45,280 nt of DNA from Bradyrhizobium vignae (GTDB lineage: Bacteria; Pseudomonadota; Alphaproteobacteria; Rhizobiales; Xanthobacteraceae): contig NZ_RDQF01000062.1 of NCBI RefSeq assembly GCF_004114425.1, forward strand, positions 1-45,280, read 5' to 3'. Position numbers and translations under genes: made by a program. Positions 18,850 through 26,419 of this stretch are shown here, one piece after another; the stretch's first letter is position 1, and each line of letters starts with the position of its first letter. Under the pieces are notes generated by a model. The model was given only the letters and a program-made list of their open reading frames with translations. It ran no database searches and was not told the DNA's origin.

Positions 18850-18851
18850 AA

Positions 18852-19223
18852 CTATCCGCCGCGAAGCGCGGCTTCGATGGTCTTGCCGAGCGCCTCGAGT
18901 TGAAACGGCTTTTGGAGCGCCGGCCGGTCGCGGTACTGTTCGGGCAAGCCGGAGGAGCCGTAGCCAGTGGCGAAGATGAACGGGCAACCCTTCGCCATGA
19001 TGACATCGGCCACTGGCGAGATGACCTTGCCGTTGACATTGACATCCAGAATGGCGAGGTCGAACTCGGTGGATTGAGCAAGTCGCATGGCCTCGCTGAT
19101 GTCGCCCGCCTCGGCGGCAACCTTGTAGCCGAGCTCCTCCAGCATGTCCGCGACCATCATTCTGATCATGACCTCGTCCTCGACGAGGAAAACAGAGCGG
19201 CCCGAAAGCCCTGTCGCAGTCAT
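18852..19223 (-). CDS. Single-domain response regulator of the FATGUY type
   Basis: A 123-residue stand-alone receiver with no output domain. Acidic residues lie in LVEDE (about 13-17), the phospho-acceptor is D60 in LAILDVNVNG, and the lysine is K105 in QKPF. The segment PFIFATGYG at 81-89 matches the FATGUY motif of an alphaproteobacterial receiver subfamily (for example Sma0114 of Sinorhizobium), which often works with HWE or HisKA2 kinases in the general stress response. No such kinase is adjacent, so it is an orphan. I choose the ATG at 19223, preceded by AAGGA at good spacing; ATG codons upstream extend the frame without receiver similarity. It converges on surE and diverges from pcm. 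Confidence 0.88.
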   Translation of the reverse strand: MTATGLSGRSVFLVEDEVMIRMMVADMLEELGYKVAAEAGDISEAMRLAQSTEFDLAILDVNVNGKVISPVADVIMAKGCPFIFATGYGSSGLPEQYRDRPALQKPFQLEALGKTIEAALRGG

Positions 19224-19453
19224 TGGTGAGTCCTTGCCCATTCTCGCGAACGTTCGCAGATAACGATAAGCGACGCAATGCGCGTTTCGGCGAACCCAAA
19301 CCTGCAAATAGCCTAGCGCGTTGATAGCCCGGTTGTGGTCAGATGCTGCGCCGAAAGGCTATCATGAGTTCCTGAGCCGGAACAAGATTCGCGCCTCGGA
19401 TTCTTGCGGTGCAGTACGGCAATCCGCCAGACGAGATCAACGAAGCAGCAGCA

Positions 19454-20104
19454 ATGACCTCGCATCAGCACCCGCCGGAAAAGATGATGTTTCAGCTGAC
19501 GCTGAGGCGTCGGGGCATCAGCGATCAGGCCGTGCTGCGGACAATGGAGGAAGTGCCGCGCGAGCTTTTCGTCGACGAGGCCGATCGCGACGGTGCGTAT
19601 CGCGAAAGCGCGCTGCCGATCGCGTGCGGGCAGACCATCAGCCAGCCTTTCGTCGTCGCCTACATGACCGAGCAGCTCCAGCTCCAGAAGCAGCACCGGG
19701 TGCTCGAAATCGGCACTGGCTCCGGCTACCAGGCTGCCGTGCTGTCGCGGCTCGCCGGCCAGGTGCTGACCGTCGAGCGCTATCGCAAGCTCGCCGACAC
19801 GGCACGCGCCCGGCTCGAAAAGCTCGATTGTCACAATGTCGAGGTGATGCTTGGCGACGGTCTCAATCTGCCTCCCAACATCGGTCCGTTCGATCGCATC
19901 ATCGTCACCGCCGCAATGGAGCAGATTCCGGAGAACCTGATCGGGCGGCTGGAGGTCGGGGGCATCCTGATCGCCCCCGTCGGCCCGCATCAGGGCGTGC
20001 AGACGTTGACCCGCCTGATCCGGACCGAAGCCGGGATCGAGCGCAAGGAACTCGTCGAGGTCCGCTTCGTGCCGGCACTGCCCGGCGTGGCGCGGGAGCT
20101 GTAG
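19454..20104 (+). CDS. pcm: Protein-L-isoaspartate O-methyltransferase
   Basis: Uses S-adenosylmethionine to methylate isoaspartyl residues in aged proteins, starting their repair. The 216-residue protein shows the conserved LPIACGQTISQPFVVAYM segment and SAM motif I, VLEIGTGSGYQAAVL. A motif around FDRIIVTAA also fits. The ATG at 19454 gives a family-like length; a GTG at 19409 would add 15 residues and neither has a strong ribosome binding site. The short upstream region is divergent from the orphan receiver. The NlpD-like gene follows after 109 bp. Confidence 0.92.
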   Translation: MTSHQHPPEKMMFQLTLRRRGISDQAVLRTMEEVPRELFVDEADRDGAYRESALPIACGQTISQPFVVAYMTEQLQLQKQHRVLEIGTGSGYQAAVLSRLAGQVLTVERYRKLADTARARLEKLDCHNVEVMLGDGLNLPPNIGPFDRIIVTAAMEQIPENLIGRLEVGGILIAPVGPHQGVQTLTRLIRTEAGIERKELVEVRFVPALPGVAREL

Positions 20105-20213
20105 AATCCCGGATCGGCAGCGCCGCCAACATCTTATTGTGAGGGTTAAGCCGTTATTTACTCGACGCGTGTTTACTTAAAACACCAGTTCTGTTGCGTA
20201 CGAGTGAGTAACC

Positions 20214-21593
20214 ATGTCCGCTGTCGCCGAGTTGCTTTACTCGCGCCGCGTGCCGCAGGTCGCGGTGCTGGCGCTGATCTCCTTCAGCTTTGCAGGGTGC
20301 AGCGCCGACATGTCGTCGCGACTGTCCCAGACAAATTTCTCCAATCCCTTCGCTTCCGAACAGACGGGGTCGGTGCAGCAGGCGCCGCCGCCGCAGCGTG
20401 AGCTGCCGCAATATGCGCGGCCGCAGACACAGCCCGGTTACTACCAGTCGCAGCCCTTGCCGCCGCCGGCGGTGTCCGCGCCGCAATCCTATCCGGTTGC
20501 GGGAGGCGGCGGCGTATCCGGTGGCGGGCGCGGCGTCAGCTCCTATGCGCCTCCGGCACAGCCGCATCTCGAAACCACTGCCACGGTGCCGCCGCGCTCG
20601 GTTGCGGCCGCCCAGCCGGCCGGTGGGACCAAGATCATCGTCGGCACCAGCGATACGCTCGACGTGCTCGCCAAGCGCTATCACGTCACGCCGCAGGCGA
20701 TCCTTGCCGCCAATGGCTACAAGGGCCCGCGGGCGCTCTCGCCCGGCCAGCAACTGATCATCCCCCATCCGGCGACGGCCGCAGCCCCCGCGTCGGCGCC
20801 CATCGCGGCGGCGCCCGCGGCGAAGCCGGTTGCTGCGGTTGCGGCACCGTCGAGCACCCACTTCGTCAATGCCGGCGACACGCTCGCCAGCATCGCCCGC
20901 AAGAACCACATCTCGGCGGCTGAACTCGCCCGTGCCAACGGCCTCGACCCGTCTGCAAAACTCAAGCTCGGCACCAAGCTGACCGTACCGGGCGCCAAGA
21001 CCGCGGCCGTCGCGGCGCCGGCTGCCGCGGCTCCGGTCGGGGCTGCTCCAGTGGCCGGAACGCTCCAGCCCGTTGCGGCTGCTCCGGCGCCCGCCACCAA
21101 GATGGCCACGGCCGCCGCGCCCGTGCAGAGCGCACGCCTGGCTCAAGCCACGGCCAATGTCGATGAGAAGCCCGCCGAGACGCCGGGGAAGGCTGCGGAG
21201 GCCACCGGCGCGCTGCCGACCTTCCGTTGGCCGGTCCGTGGCAAGGTGGTCACGAGCTACGGTGCCAAGACGAATGGCAAGTCCAATGACGGCATCAATG
21301 TCGCGGTGCCCGAGGGGACGCCGGTCAAGGCGGCTGAAGACGGCGTCGTCGCCTATTCCGGCAACGAGCTGAAAGGTTACGGCAATCTGGTCCTGGTTCG
21401 GCACTCCAACGGCTACGTCACCGCTTATGCCCATGCGAGTGAGCTGTTGGTGAAGCGCGGCGATACCATCAAGCGCGGCCAGGTCATTGCCAAGTCGGGT
21501 CAATCCGGGGAGGTGGCGTCGCCGCAGCTCCACTTCGAGATCCGCAAGGGATCGAACCCGGTTGACCCGCTTCAATTCCTGAATGGGGCGTGA
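20214..21593 (+). CDS. NlpD-like lipoprotein with two LysM domains and a degenerate LytM domain
   Basis: A 459-residue envelope protein. A lipoprotein signal ends at FAGC with C29 as the likely lipidated residue. A long Pro/Gln/Ala-rich linker leads to two peptidoglycan-binding LysM domains (about 140-184 and 215-259), an Ala-rich linker, and a C-terminal M23/LytM domain (about 343-455). The LytM zinc site is altered: where active enzymes have H-x-G-x-D the sequence is NDGINVAV, and the usual H-x-H is SPQLHFEI with only the second histidine. This is the state seen in NlpD and EnvC of E. coli, which activate cell-wall amidases instead of cutting peptidoglycan. The surE-pcm-nlpD order supports that role. 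The partner amidase is not in the window. Confidence 0.88.
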   Translation: MSAVAELLYSRRVPQVAVLALISFSFAGCSADMSSRLSQTNFSNPFASEQTGSVQQAPPPQRELPQYARPQTQPGYYQSQPLPPPAVSAPQSYPVAGGGGVSGGGRGVSSYAPPAQPHLETTATVPPRSVAAAQPAGGTKIIVGTSDTLDVLAKRYHVTPQAILAANGYKGPRALSPGQQLIIPHPATAAAPASAPIAAAPAAKPVAAVAAPSSTHFVNAGDTLASIARKNHISAAELARANGLDPSAKLKLGTKLTVPGAKTAAVAAPAAAAPVGAAPVAGTLQPVAAAPAPATKMATAAAPVQSARLAQATANVDEKPAETPGKAAEATGALPTFRWPVRGKVVTSYGAKTNGKSNDGINVAVPEGTPVKAAEDGVVAYSGNELKGYGNLVLVRHSNGYVTAYAHASELLVKRGDTIKRGQVIAKSGQSGEVASPQLHFEIRKGSNPVDPLQFLNGA

Positions 21594-21622
21594 AGCTTAC
21601 GCACCGCTCCACACGAACGGTG

Positions 21623-21722
21623 TCGTCGCCCGGCCTGACCGGGCGACCCAGTATTCCAGAGATATTTAGTGTTGGCCGATAGGCCGCGGCGTACTGAATT
21701 CCCCGCTTTCGCGGGGAATGAC
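21623..21722. repeat. Palindromic intergenic repeat, copy 2 (inverted relative to copy 1)
   Basis: It ends CCCCGCTTTCGCGGGGAATGAC, the reverse complement of the start of copy 1 at 16039 apart from small changes. The other end is a different hairpin (CGCCCGG...CCGGGCG, 21626-21646). The element lies between the converging NlpD-like and ATPase genes and may act as a transcription end, though this is inference. Confidence 0.65.
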
Positions 21723-21748
21723 CGTTATGGGCGGGGCAAGAGCTCCCG

Positions 21749-22741
21749 TTACCGCGCCGTCAGCTTCACGCCCAGCCGACCCGCAAGCTCCTGCACGAAC
21801 TGCCACGCGACGCGGCCCGAGCGCGAGCCGCGTGTCGTGGACCATTCCAGCGCCTCGCGTTCCAGCGCCTCGTCGTCGATCTTGATGTCGAAATGGCTGC
21901 AATAACCGCGCACCATGGCGAGGTATTCGTCCTGGCTGCAGCGGTGAAAGCCGAGCCAGAGGCCGAAACGATCCGACAGTGAGACCTTCTCCTCGACCGC
22001 TTCGCCGGGATTGATCGCGGTCGACCGCTCGTTCTCGATCATCTCGCGCGCCAGCAGATGGCGGCGATTGGAGGTGGCGTAGAGGATGACGTTCTCGGGC
22101 CGGCCTTCGATGCCGCCTTCGAGCACGGCCTTGAGTGACTTGTAGGAGGCATCGTTGCCGTCGAAGGACAGGTCGTCGCAGAACACGATGAAGCGGAAGG
22201 AGGAGGCCCGCAGCTGCTCCATCAGCGCCGGCAGGCTTTCGATGTCCTCGCGGTGGATCTCGATCAGCTTGAGCTTGTCGGCGGGTTTGCGCTCCGCGTT
22301 GATGCTGGCATGCGCTGCCTTCACCAGCGACGACTTGCCCATGCCGCGGGCGCCCCAGAGCAGGGCGTTATTGGCCGGCAGGCCGTTGGCGAAACGCTCG
22401 GTATTCTCCATCAGGATGTCACGCATCCGGTCGACGCCCTTCAGGAGGAACAGCTCCACACGGCTGACCCGCGGTACGGCCGCAAGGCGCCCGTCCGGGT
22501 GCCAGACGTAGGCATCCGCCCGCTTGAACGACTCGGCCTCGACTGCCGGCCTGCCTTGGGCGGAGAGGTGCGCCGCAATGGTCTCCAGCGCGCGGACGAT
22601 GCGTTCCTGAGAGACGTCTGGGGCTGTCTTGGTGATAGCCTTGGGGGCTGCCGTGGGGCGTTTTGCCGCGACGCGGGCGGGCTTCCTGGCAGGGGTGCGG
22701 GGGCCTTTGCCGGCCGGGCTTTTGCTTGGTTTTTTGGGCAT
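21749..22741 (-). CDS. AAA-type ATPase of the DUF815 family
   Basis: A 330-residue soluble P-loop ATPase. A Lys/Ala/Pro-rich N-terminal tail (about 1-45) precedes the conserved core. Walker A is LLWGARGMGKSSLVKA and Walker B is FIVFCDDLSFD, followed by sensor-like ATSNRRHLL and the C-terminal SDRFGLWLGFH segment, all typical of DUF815 proteins. The start at 22741 gives MPKKPSKSPAG; the frame remains open upstream into the yajC promoter region and is not used. It is read against its neighbours yet sits between nlpD and yajC in a conserved block. The cellular role is unknown; relatives are often described only as predicted ATPases. Confidence 0.85.
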   Translation of the reverse strand: MPKKPSKSPAGKGPRTPARKPARVAAKRPTAAPKAITKTAPDVSQERIVRALETIAAHLSAQGRPAVEAESFKRADAYVWHPDGRLAAVPRVSRVELFLLKGVDRMRDILMENTERFANGLPANNALLWGARGMGKSSLVKAAHASINAERKPADKLKLIEIHREDIESLPALMEQLRASSFRFIVFCDDLSFDGNDASYKSLKAVLEGGIEGRPENVILYATSNRRHLLAREMIENERSTAINPGEAVEEKVSLSDRFGLWLGFHRCSQDEYLAMVRGYCSHFDIKIDDEALEREALEWSTTRGSRSGRVAWQFVQELAGRLGVKLTAR

Positions 22742-22820
22742 GTCCGAAGTTCCTGAGAACGCAGCCTTATCGGGCCTCATGGCGCGCCGCAAGGTGGCCC
22801 AAAAGGGCGGTCTGGCAGCG

Positions 22821-22848
22821 TTGCAATTGGGGCAATGGCCGCTATAGT
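22821..22848 (+). promoter_or_regulatory. Candidate sigma-70-type promoter for yajC-secDF
   Basis: TTGCAA at 22821-22826 and TATAGT at 22843-22848 are separated by 16 bp and point towards yajC, 75 bp before its ATG. They are close to the -35 and -10 consensus of housekeeping sigma factors. Read by eye only. Confidence 0.45.
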
Positions 22849-22923
22849 CCGCGCGAATTTGACCGAACCGGTCGCCTTTGAGGGCCTGACCGGCCTTCCC
22901 CCGTTCTCACGAGGATCGTCCGA

Positions 22924-23292
22924 ATGCTGATTACCCCTGCGTATGCCCAGGCCGCGGGCGCCGGCGACACCAACAGCATGTTGATGTCGCTGCTGCCGTT
23001 CGCCCTGATCTTCGTGATCATGTACTTCCTGATTCTGCGTCCGCAGCAGAAGAAGGTCCGCGATCACGCCGAACTCGTGAAGAACATTCGACGCGGCGAC
23101 ACCGTCGTGACCTCGGGCGGCCTCGTCGGCAAGGTCACCAAGGTCGTCGATGACGATCAGATCGAGTTCGAGATTTCGGACGGCGTCCGCGTGCGGCAGA
23201 TGCGCCAGATGATCTCGGGCGTGCGTGCCAAGGGCGAGCCAGCCAAAGAAAGCTCGAAGGAAAGCGCCAAGGACGACACCGCGGCGAAGTGA
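22924..23292 (+). CDS. yajC: Preprotein translocase accessory subunit YajC
   Basis: Small single-span membrane partner of SecDF in the Sec holotranslocon. The 122-residue protein begins with an Ala-rich N-terminus and a helix at about 19-38 (MSLLPFALIFVIMYFLILRP), followed by the family hallmark RPQQKKVRDHAEL and the YajC core (GDTVVTSGGLVGKVTKV). A Lys/Glu/Ser/Ala-rich tail ends the protein. GAGG about 12 bp before the ATG is a plausible ribosome binding site. It leads the yajC-secD-secF run. Confidence 0.95.
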   Translation: MLITPAYAQAAGAGDTNSMLMSLLPFALIFVIMYFLILRPQQKKVRDHAELVKNIRRGDTVVTSGGLVGKVTKVVDDDQIEFEISDGVRVRQMRQMISGVRAKGEPAKESSKESAKDDTAAK

Positions 23293-23339
23293 GCGCTTCA
23301 CCGCGAGTCTCAAGTTTCCTGATCTGACAGGTCCAGTCG

Positions 23340-24944
23340 ATGTTGTATTTCACGCGGTGGAAGGCGCTGGGGATTATCCTGACGGCGCTGATCGTGTGCC
23401 TCTGCGCGGTCCCCAACTTCTTCCCCGAGGCACAGGTCAAGACCTGGCCCGCCTGGGCGCAGCGTCGGCTCGTCCTCGGCCTCGACCTCCAGGGCGGCTC
23501 CTATCTGCTGCTCGAGGTCGATTCCAGCTACGTGAAGAAGGAGCGGCTCGACCAAATCCGCGACGACGTTCGCCGGACGTTGCGCGATGCCAAGATCGGC
23601 TTCACCGGCGGCGTCACGGTGCGCAACGACGCGGTCGAGGTTCGCATCACCAAGGAAGCCGATGCGCAGGCCGCACTCGCCAAGCTGCGGGAGCTGTCCC
23701 AGCCGCTGGGCGGCCTGATGGGATCCAGCGGTCAGCGCGACCTGGAGGTGGCTGATGCCGGCGGCGGCGTGATCCGCCTGTCCATCCCGCAGGCCGCGAT
23801 GCTCGACCGCATGCGCAAGACCATCGAGCAGTCGATCCAGATCGTCGAACGCCGCGTCAACGAGCTCGGCACCGTCGAGCCCGTGATCCAGCGCCAGGGC
23901 AACGACCGCATCCTGGTGCAGGTCCCCGGCCTCCAGGACCCGACGCGCCTGAAGGAGCTGCTGGGCAAGACCGCGAAGATGGAATTCCGCATGGTCGACA
24001 CCTCCGTGCCGCCTGATCAGGCGCAAGCGGGCAGGTTGCCGCCGGAATCCGAGCTGCTGATGAGCGCATCGCCGCCGCCGACGCCCTACGTGGTCAAGAA
24101 GCAGGTGCTGGTCGCTGGCGGTGACCTGACCGACGCCCAGGCGAGCTTCGACCAGCGCACGGGCGAACCGGTCGTCAGCTTCAAGTTCAACACCTCGGGC
24201 GCCCGCAAGTTCTCGCAGGCCACGACTGAGAACGTCGGACTGCCCTTCGCCATCGTGCTCGACAACAAGGTGATCTCGGCGCCCGTGATCCGCGAGCCGA
24301 TCACCGGCGGCCAAGGCCAGATCTCCGGTAACTTCACCGTGCAATCGGCCAACGATCTCGCAATTCTCCTGCGCGCCGGCGCGCTGCCGGCGCCGCTCAC
24401 GGTGGTCGAGGAACGCACCGTCGGTCCGGGCCTCGGCCAGGACTCGATCGAGAAGGGCGAGCTCGCCGCCTATGTCGGTTCGATCCTCGTCATCGTGTTC
24501 ATGCTCGTAACCTATCGGCTGTTCGGGGTGTTCGCGAACATCGCGGTGGCCATCAACGTCGCCATGATCTTCGGCCTGTTGTCGCTGCTCAACGCCACGC
24601 TGACGCTGCCCGGCATCGCCGGCATCGTGCTCACCGTCGGCATCGCGGTCGACTCCAACGTGCTGATCTATGAGCGCATCCGCGAGGAGCTGCGCGGCGG
24701 ACGCAACGCGATCTCGGCGATCGATGCCGGCTTCAAGCGCGCGCTCGCGACCATCCTCGATTCCAACATCACCACCTTCATTGCCGCCGCGGTGCTGTTC
24801 TACATCGGCACCGGCCCGGTGCGCGGCTTCGCCGTGACGCTCGGCATCGGCATCATCACCACGGTGTTCACCGCGTTCACGCTGACCCGGCTGATCGTGG
24901 CATGGTGGGTGCGGTGGCGGCGGCCGCAGAGCGTGCCGATCTAG
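23340..24944 (+). CDS. secD: Protein translocase subunit SecD
   Basis: Uses proton motive force to help pull exported proteins through SecYEG. The 534-residue protein has an N-terminal transmembrane helix (about 7-25), the LGLDLQGGSYLLLEVD motif, a large periplasmic domain (P1, about 50-340) and a C-terminal RND-type membrane part with five helices. The latter includes GIVLTVGIAVDSNVLIYERIREE and the DSNITTFIAAAVLF segment. secF follows after 11 bp, with its ribosome binding site overlapping the secD stop codon. Confidence 0.96.
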   Translation: MLYFTRWKALGIILTALIVCLCAVPNFFPEAQVKTWPAWAQRRLVLGLDLQGGSYLLLEVDSSYVKKERLDQIRDDVRRTLRDAKIGFTGGVTVRNDAVEVRITKEADAQAALAKLRELSQPLGGLMGSSGQRDLEVADAGGGVIRLSIPQAAMLDRMRKTIEQSIQIVERRVNELGTVEPVIQRQGNDRILVQVPGLQDPTRLKELLGKTAKMEFRMVDTSVPPDQAQAGRLPPESELLMSASPPPTPYVVKKQVLVAGGDLTDAQASFDQRTGEPVVSFKFNTSGARKFSQATTENVGLPFAIVLDNKVISAPVIREPITGGQGQISGNFTVQSANDLAILLRAGALPAPLTVVEERTVGPGLGQDSIEKGELAAYVGSILVIVFMLVTYRLFGVFANIAVAINVAMIFGLLSLLNATLTLPGIAGIVLTVGIAVDSNVLIYERIREELRGGRNAISAIDAGFKRALATILDSNITTFIAAAVLFYIGTGPVRGFAVTLGIGIITTVFTAFTLTRLIVAWWVRWRRPQSVPI

Positions 24945-24955
24945 GAGCCAAGACC

Positions 24956-25975
24956 GTGAATCACTACATTCTCATCGGGCTTGGCATCTTGATTGCCGTC
25001 CTCACCGTGGTCGCCGCGCTTGGCGTGCTACCGTCGCTGCGCATCGTCCCCGATGATACGCATTTCGACTTCACGCGCTTCCGCCGCATCAGCTTCCCGA
25101 TCTCGGCGGCGCTGTCGATCGTCGCGATCACGCTGTTCTTCACCCATGGCCTGAACCTCGGTATCGACTTCAAGGGCGGCACGCTGTTGGAGGTGAAGGC
25201 GAGGTCAGGCACCGCCGACATCGCGGCGATGCGCACCAAGCTCGATGCCCTGGGTCTCGGCGAAATTCAGTTGCAGCAGTTCGGCGGCCCCGACAACGTG
25301 CTGATCCGCGTTGCGGAACAGCCGGGTGGCGACGCCGCACAGCAGGCGGCCCTGCAGAAGCTTCGAGGCGCGCTCGGCGACAGCGTCGACATTCAGCGCA
25401 CCGAGGTGCTCGGTCCGCGTGTCGCTGGTGAGCTCCTGGCCTACGGCATGCTCGGCCTGATGCTCGCCATCGTTGGCATCCTGATCTATCTCTGGTTCCG
25501 TTTCGAATGGCAGTTCGCGCTCGGCGCGATGATCGCCAACGTGCACGACATCGTGCTGACGATCGGCTTCATGTCGATCAGCCAGGTCGATTTCGACCTG
25601 ACCAGCATAGCCGCGCTCCTGACGATCCTCGGCTATTCGCTCAACGACACCGTCGTCATCTATGACCGTATCCGCGAAATGCTGCGGCGCTACAAGAAGA
25701 TGCCGATGCCGCAGCTGCTCAACGAGTCCATCAACTCGACGCTGTCGCGCTCGATCATCACTCACTTCACAGTGACGCTGGCGCTGCTCGCTCTGCTGCT
25801 GTTCGGCGGCCACGCGATCCACAGCTTCACCGCGGTGATGATGTTCGGCGTGGTGCTGGTCGGCACCTACACCTCGATCTTCATTGCGGCGCCGATCCTG
25901 ATCTATCTCGGCGTCGGCGAGCATCGCGAGGATGCGCCCGATTCCGCTACGCCGGCGAAGAAAAGCAAGGCATGA
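24956..25975 (+). CDS. secF: Protein translocase subunit SecF
   Basis: Partner of SecD in the translocase motor. I place the start at the GTG at 24956 (MNHYILIGLG...), because AGGAG overlaps the secD stop codon and lies 8 bp upstream. The frame is open further into secD without similarity. The resulting 339-residue protein has six hydrophobic segments. Recognisable motifs are GLNLGIDFKGGTLLEV and ILGYSLNDTVVIYDRIREMLR, which holds the conserved aspartate/arginine of the RND half. It is followed after 60 bp by the NDUFAF3-like gene, and the linkage of the two is noted in alphaproteobacteria. Confidence 0.95.
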   Translation: MNHYILIGLGILIAVLTVVAALGVLPSLRIVPDDTHFDFTRFRRISFPISAALSIVAITLFFTHGLNLGIDFKGGTLLEVKARSGTADIAAMRTKLDALGLGEIQLQQFGGPDNVLIRVAEQPGGDAAQQAALQKLRGALGDSVDIQRTEVLGPRVAGELLAYGMLGLMLAIVGILIYLWFRFEWQFALGAMIANVHDIVLTIGFMSISQVDFDLTSIAALLTILGYSLNDTVVIYDRIREMLRRYKKMPMPQLLNESINSTLSRSIITHFTVTLALLALLLFGGHAIHSFTAVMMFGVVLVGTYTSIFIAAPILIYLGVGEHREDAPDSATPAKKSKA

Positions 25976-26035
25976 TCCGAACCTCATGCCCTCGCAGGAG
26001 TTTGCGGGGGCAGTAAGCCCATTCGGACGAAGCTC

Positions 26036-26419
26036 ATGGCCGGCGATCCCAACGCTCCGCATTTCCCGCGCTCGGCGCCGATCGATGCCTATGGCAAGGG
26101 CGGCTTCGCCTTTGCCGGCATGTCGCATCGAGGATCGCTGCTGTGCCTGCCCGATGCGATCTGGGCCTGGGATGTGACGGACCCCCAGAAGATCGATCGC
26201 TACTCGCTGGATCGGGTGTTCGCAGCCGCCAACAGCATCGACACGCTGCTCGTCGGCACCGGAACCGGGCTCTGGCTGCCCCCGCCGGAGCTCCGCCAGG
26301 CGCTCAAGGCGGTGAGGGTGGTGTTGGACACGATGCAGACCGGCCCGGCCGTGCGCACCTACAACATCATGATCGGCGAACGGCGGCGCGTCGCAGCCGC
26401 GCTGATCGCCGTGCCATGA
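26036..26419 (+). CDS. Mth938-domain protein, homologue of complex I assembly factor NDUFAF3
   Basis: A 127-residue soluble protein of the Mth938/DUF498 family. The IDAYGKGGFAFAG segment near residue 16, the DTLLVGTGTG loop and the final MIGERRRVAAALIAV strand are typical. The mitochondrial member NDUFAF3 (C3orf60) helps assemble the Q-module arm of complex I. Bacterial gene order next to secDF/yajC has been used as an argument for a link to membrane assembly. Its TGA overlaps the ATG of the next gene (ATGA), a homologue of NDUFAF6. The bacterial biochemical activity is not known, so the assembly role is an inference from the eukaryotic relatives. Confidence 0.82.
   Translation: MAGDPNAPHFPRSAPIDAYGKGGFAFAGMSHRGSLLCLPDAIWAWDVTDPQKIDRYSLDRVFAAANSIDTLLVGTGTGLWLPPPELRQALKAVRVVLDTMQTGPAVRTYNIMIGERRRVAAALIAVP

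Noticed and set aside
20214..21593. Call as an active M23 metallopeptidase
   Set aside because: Key zinc ligands of the LytM domain are replaced.
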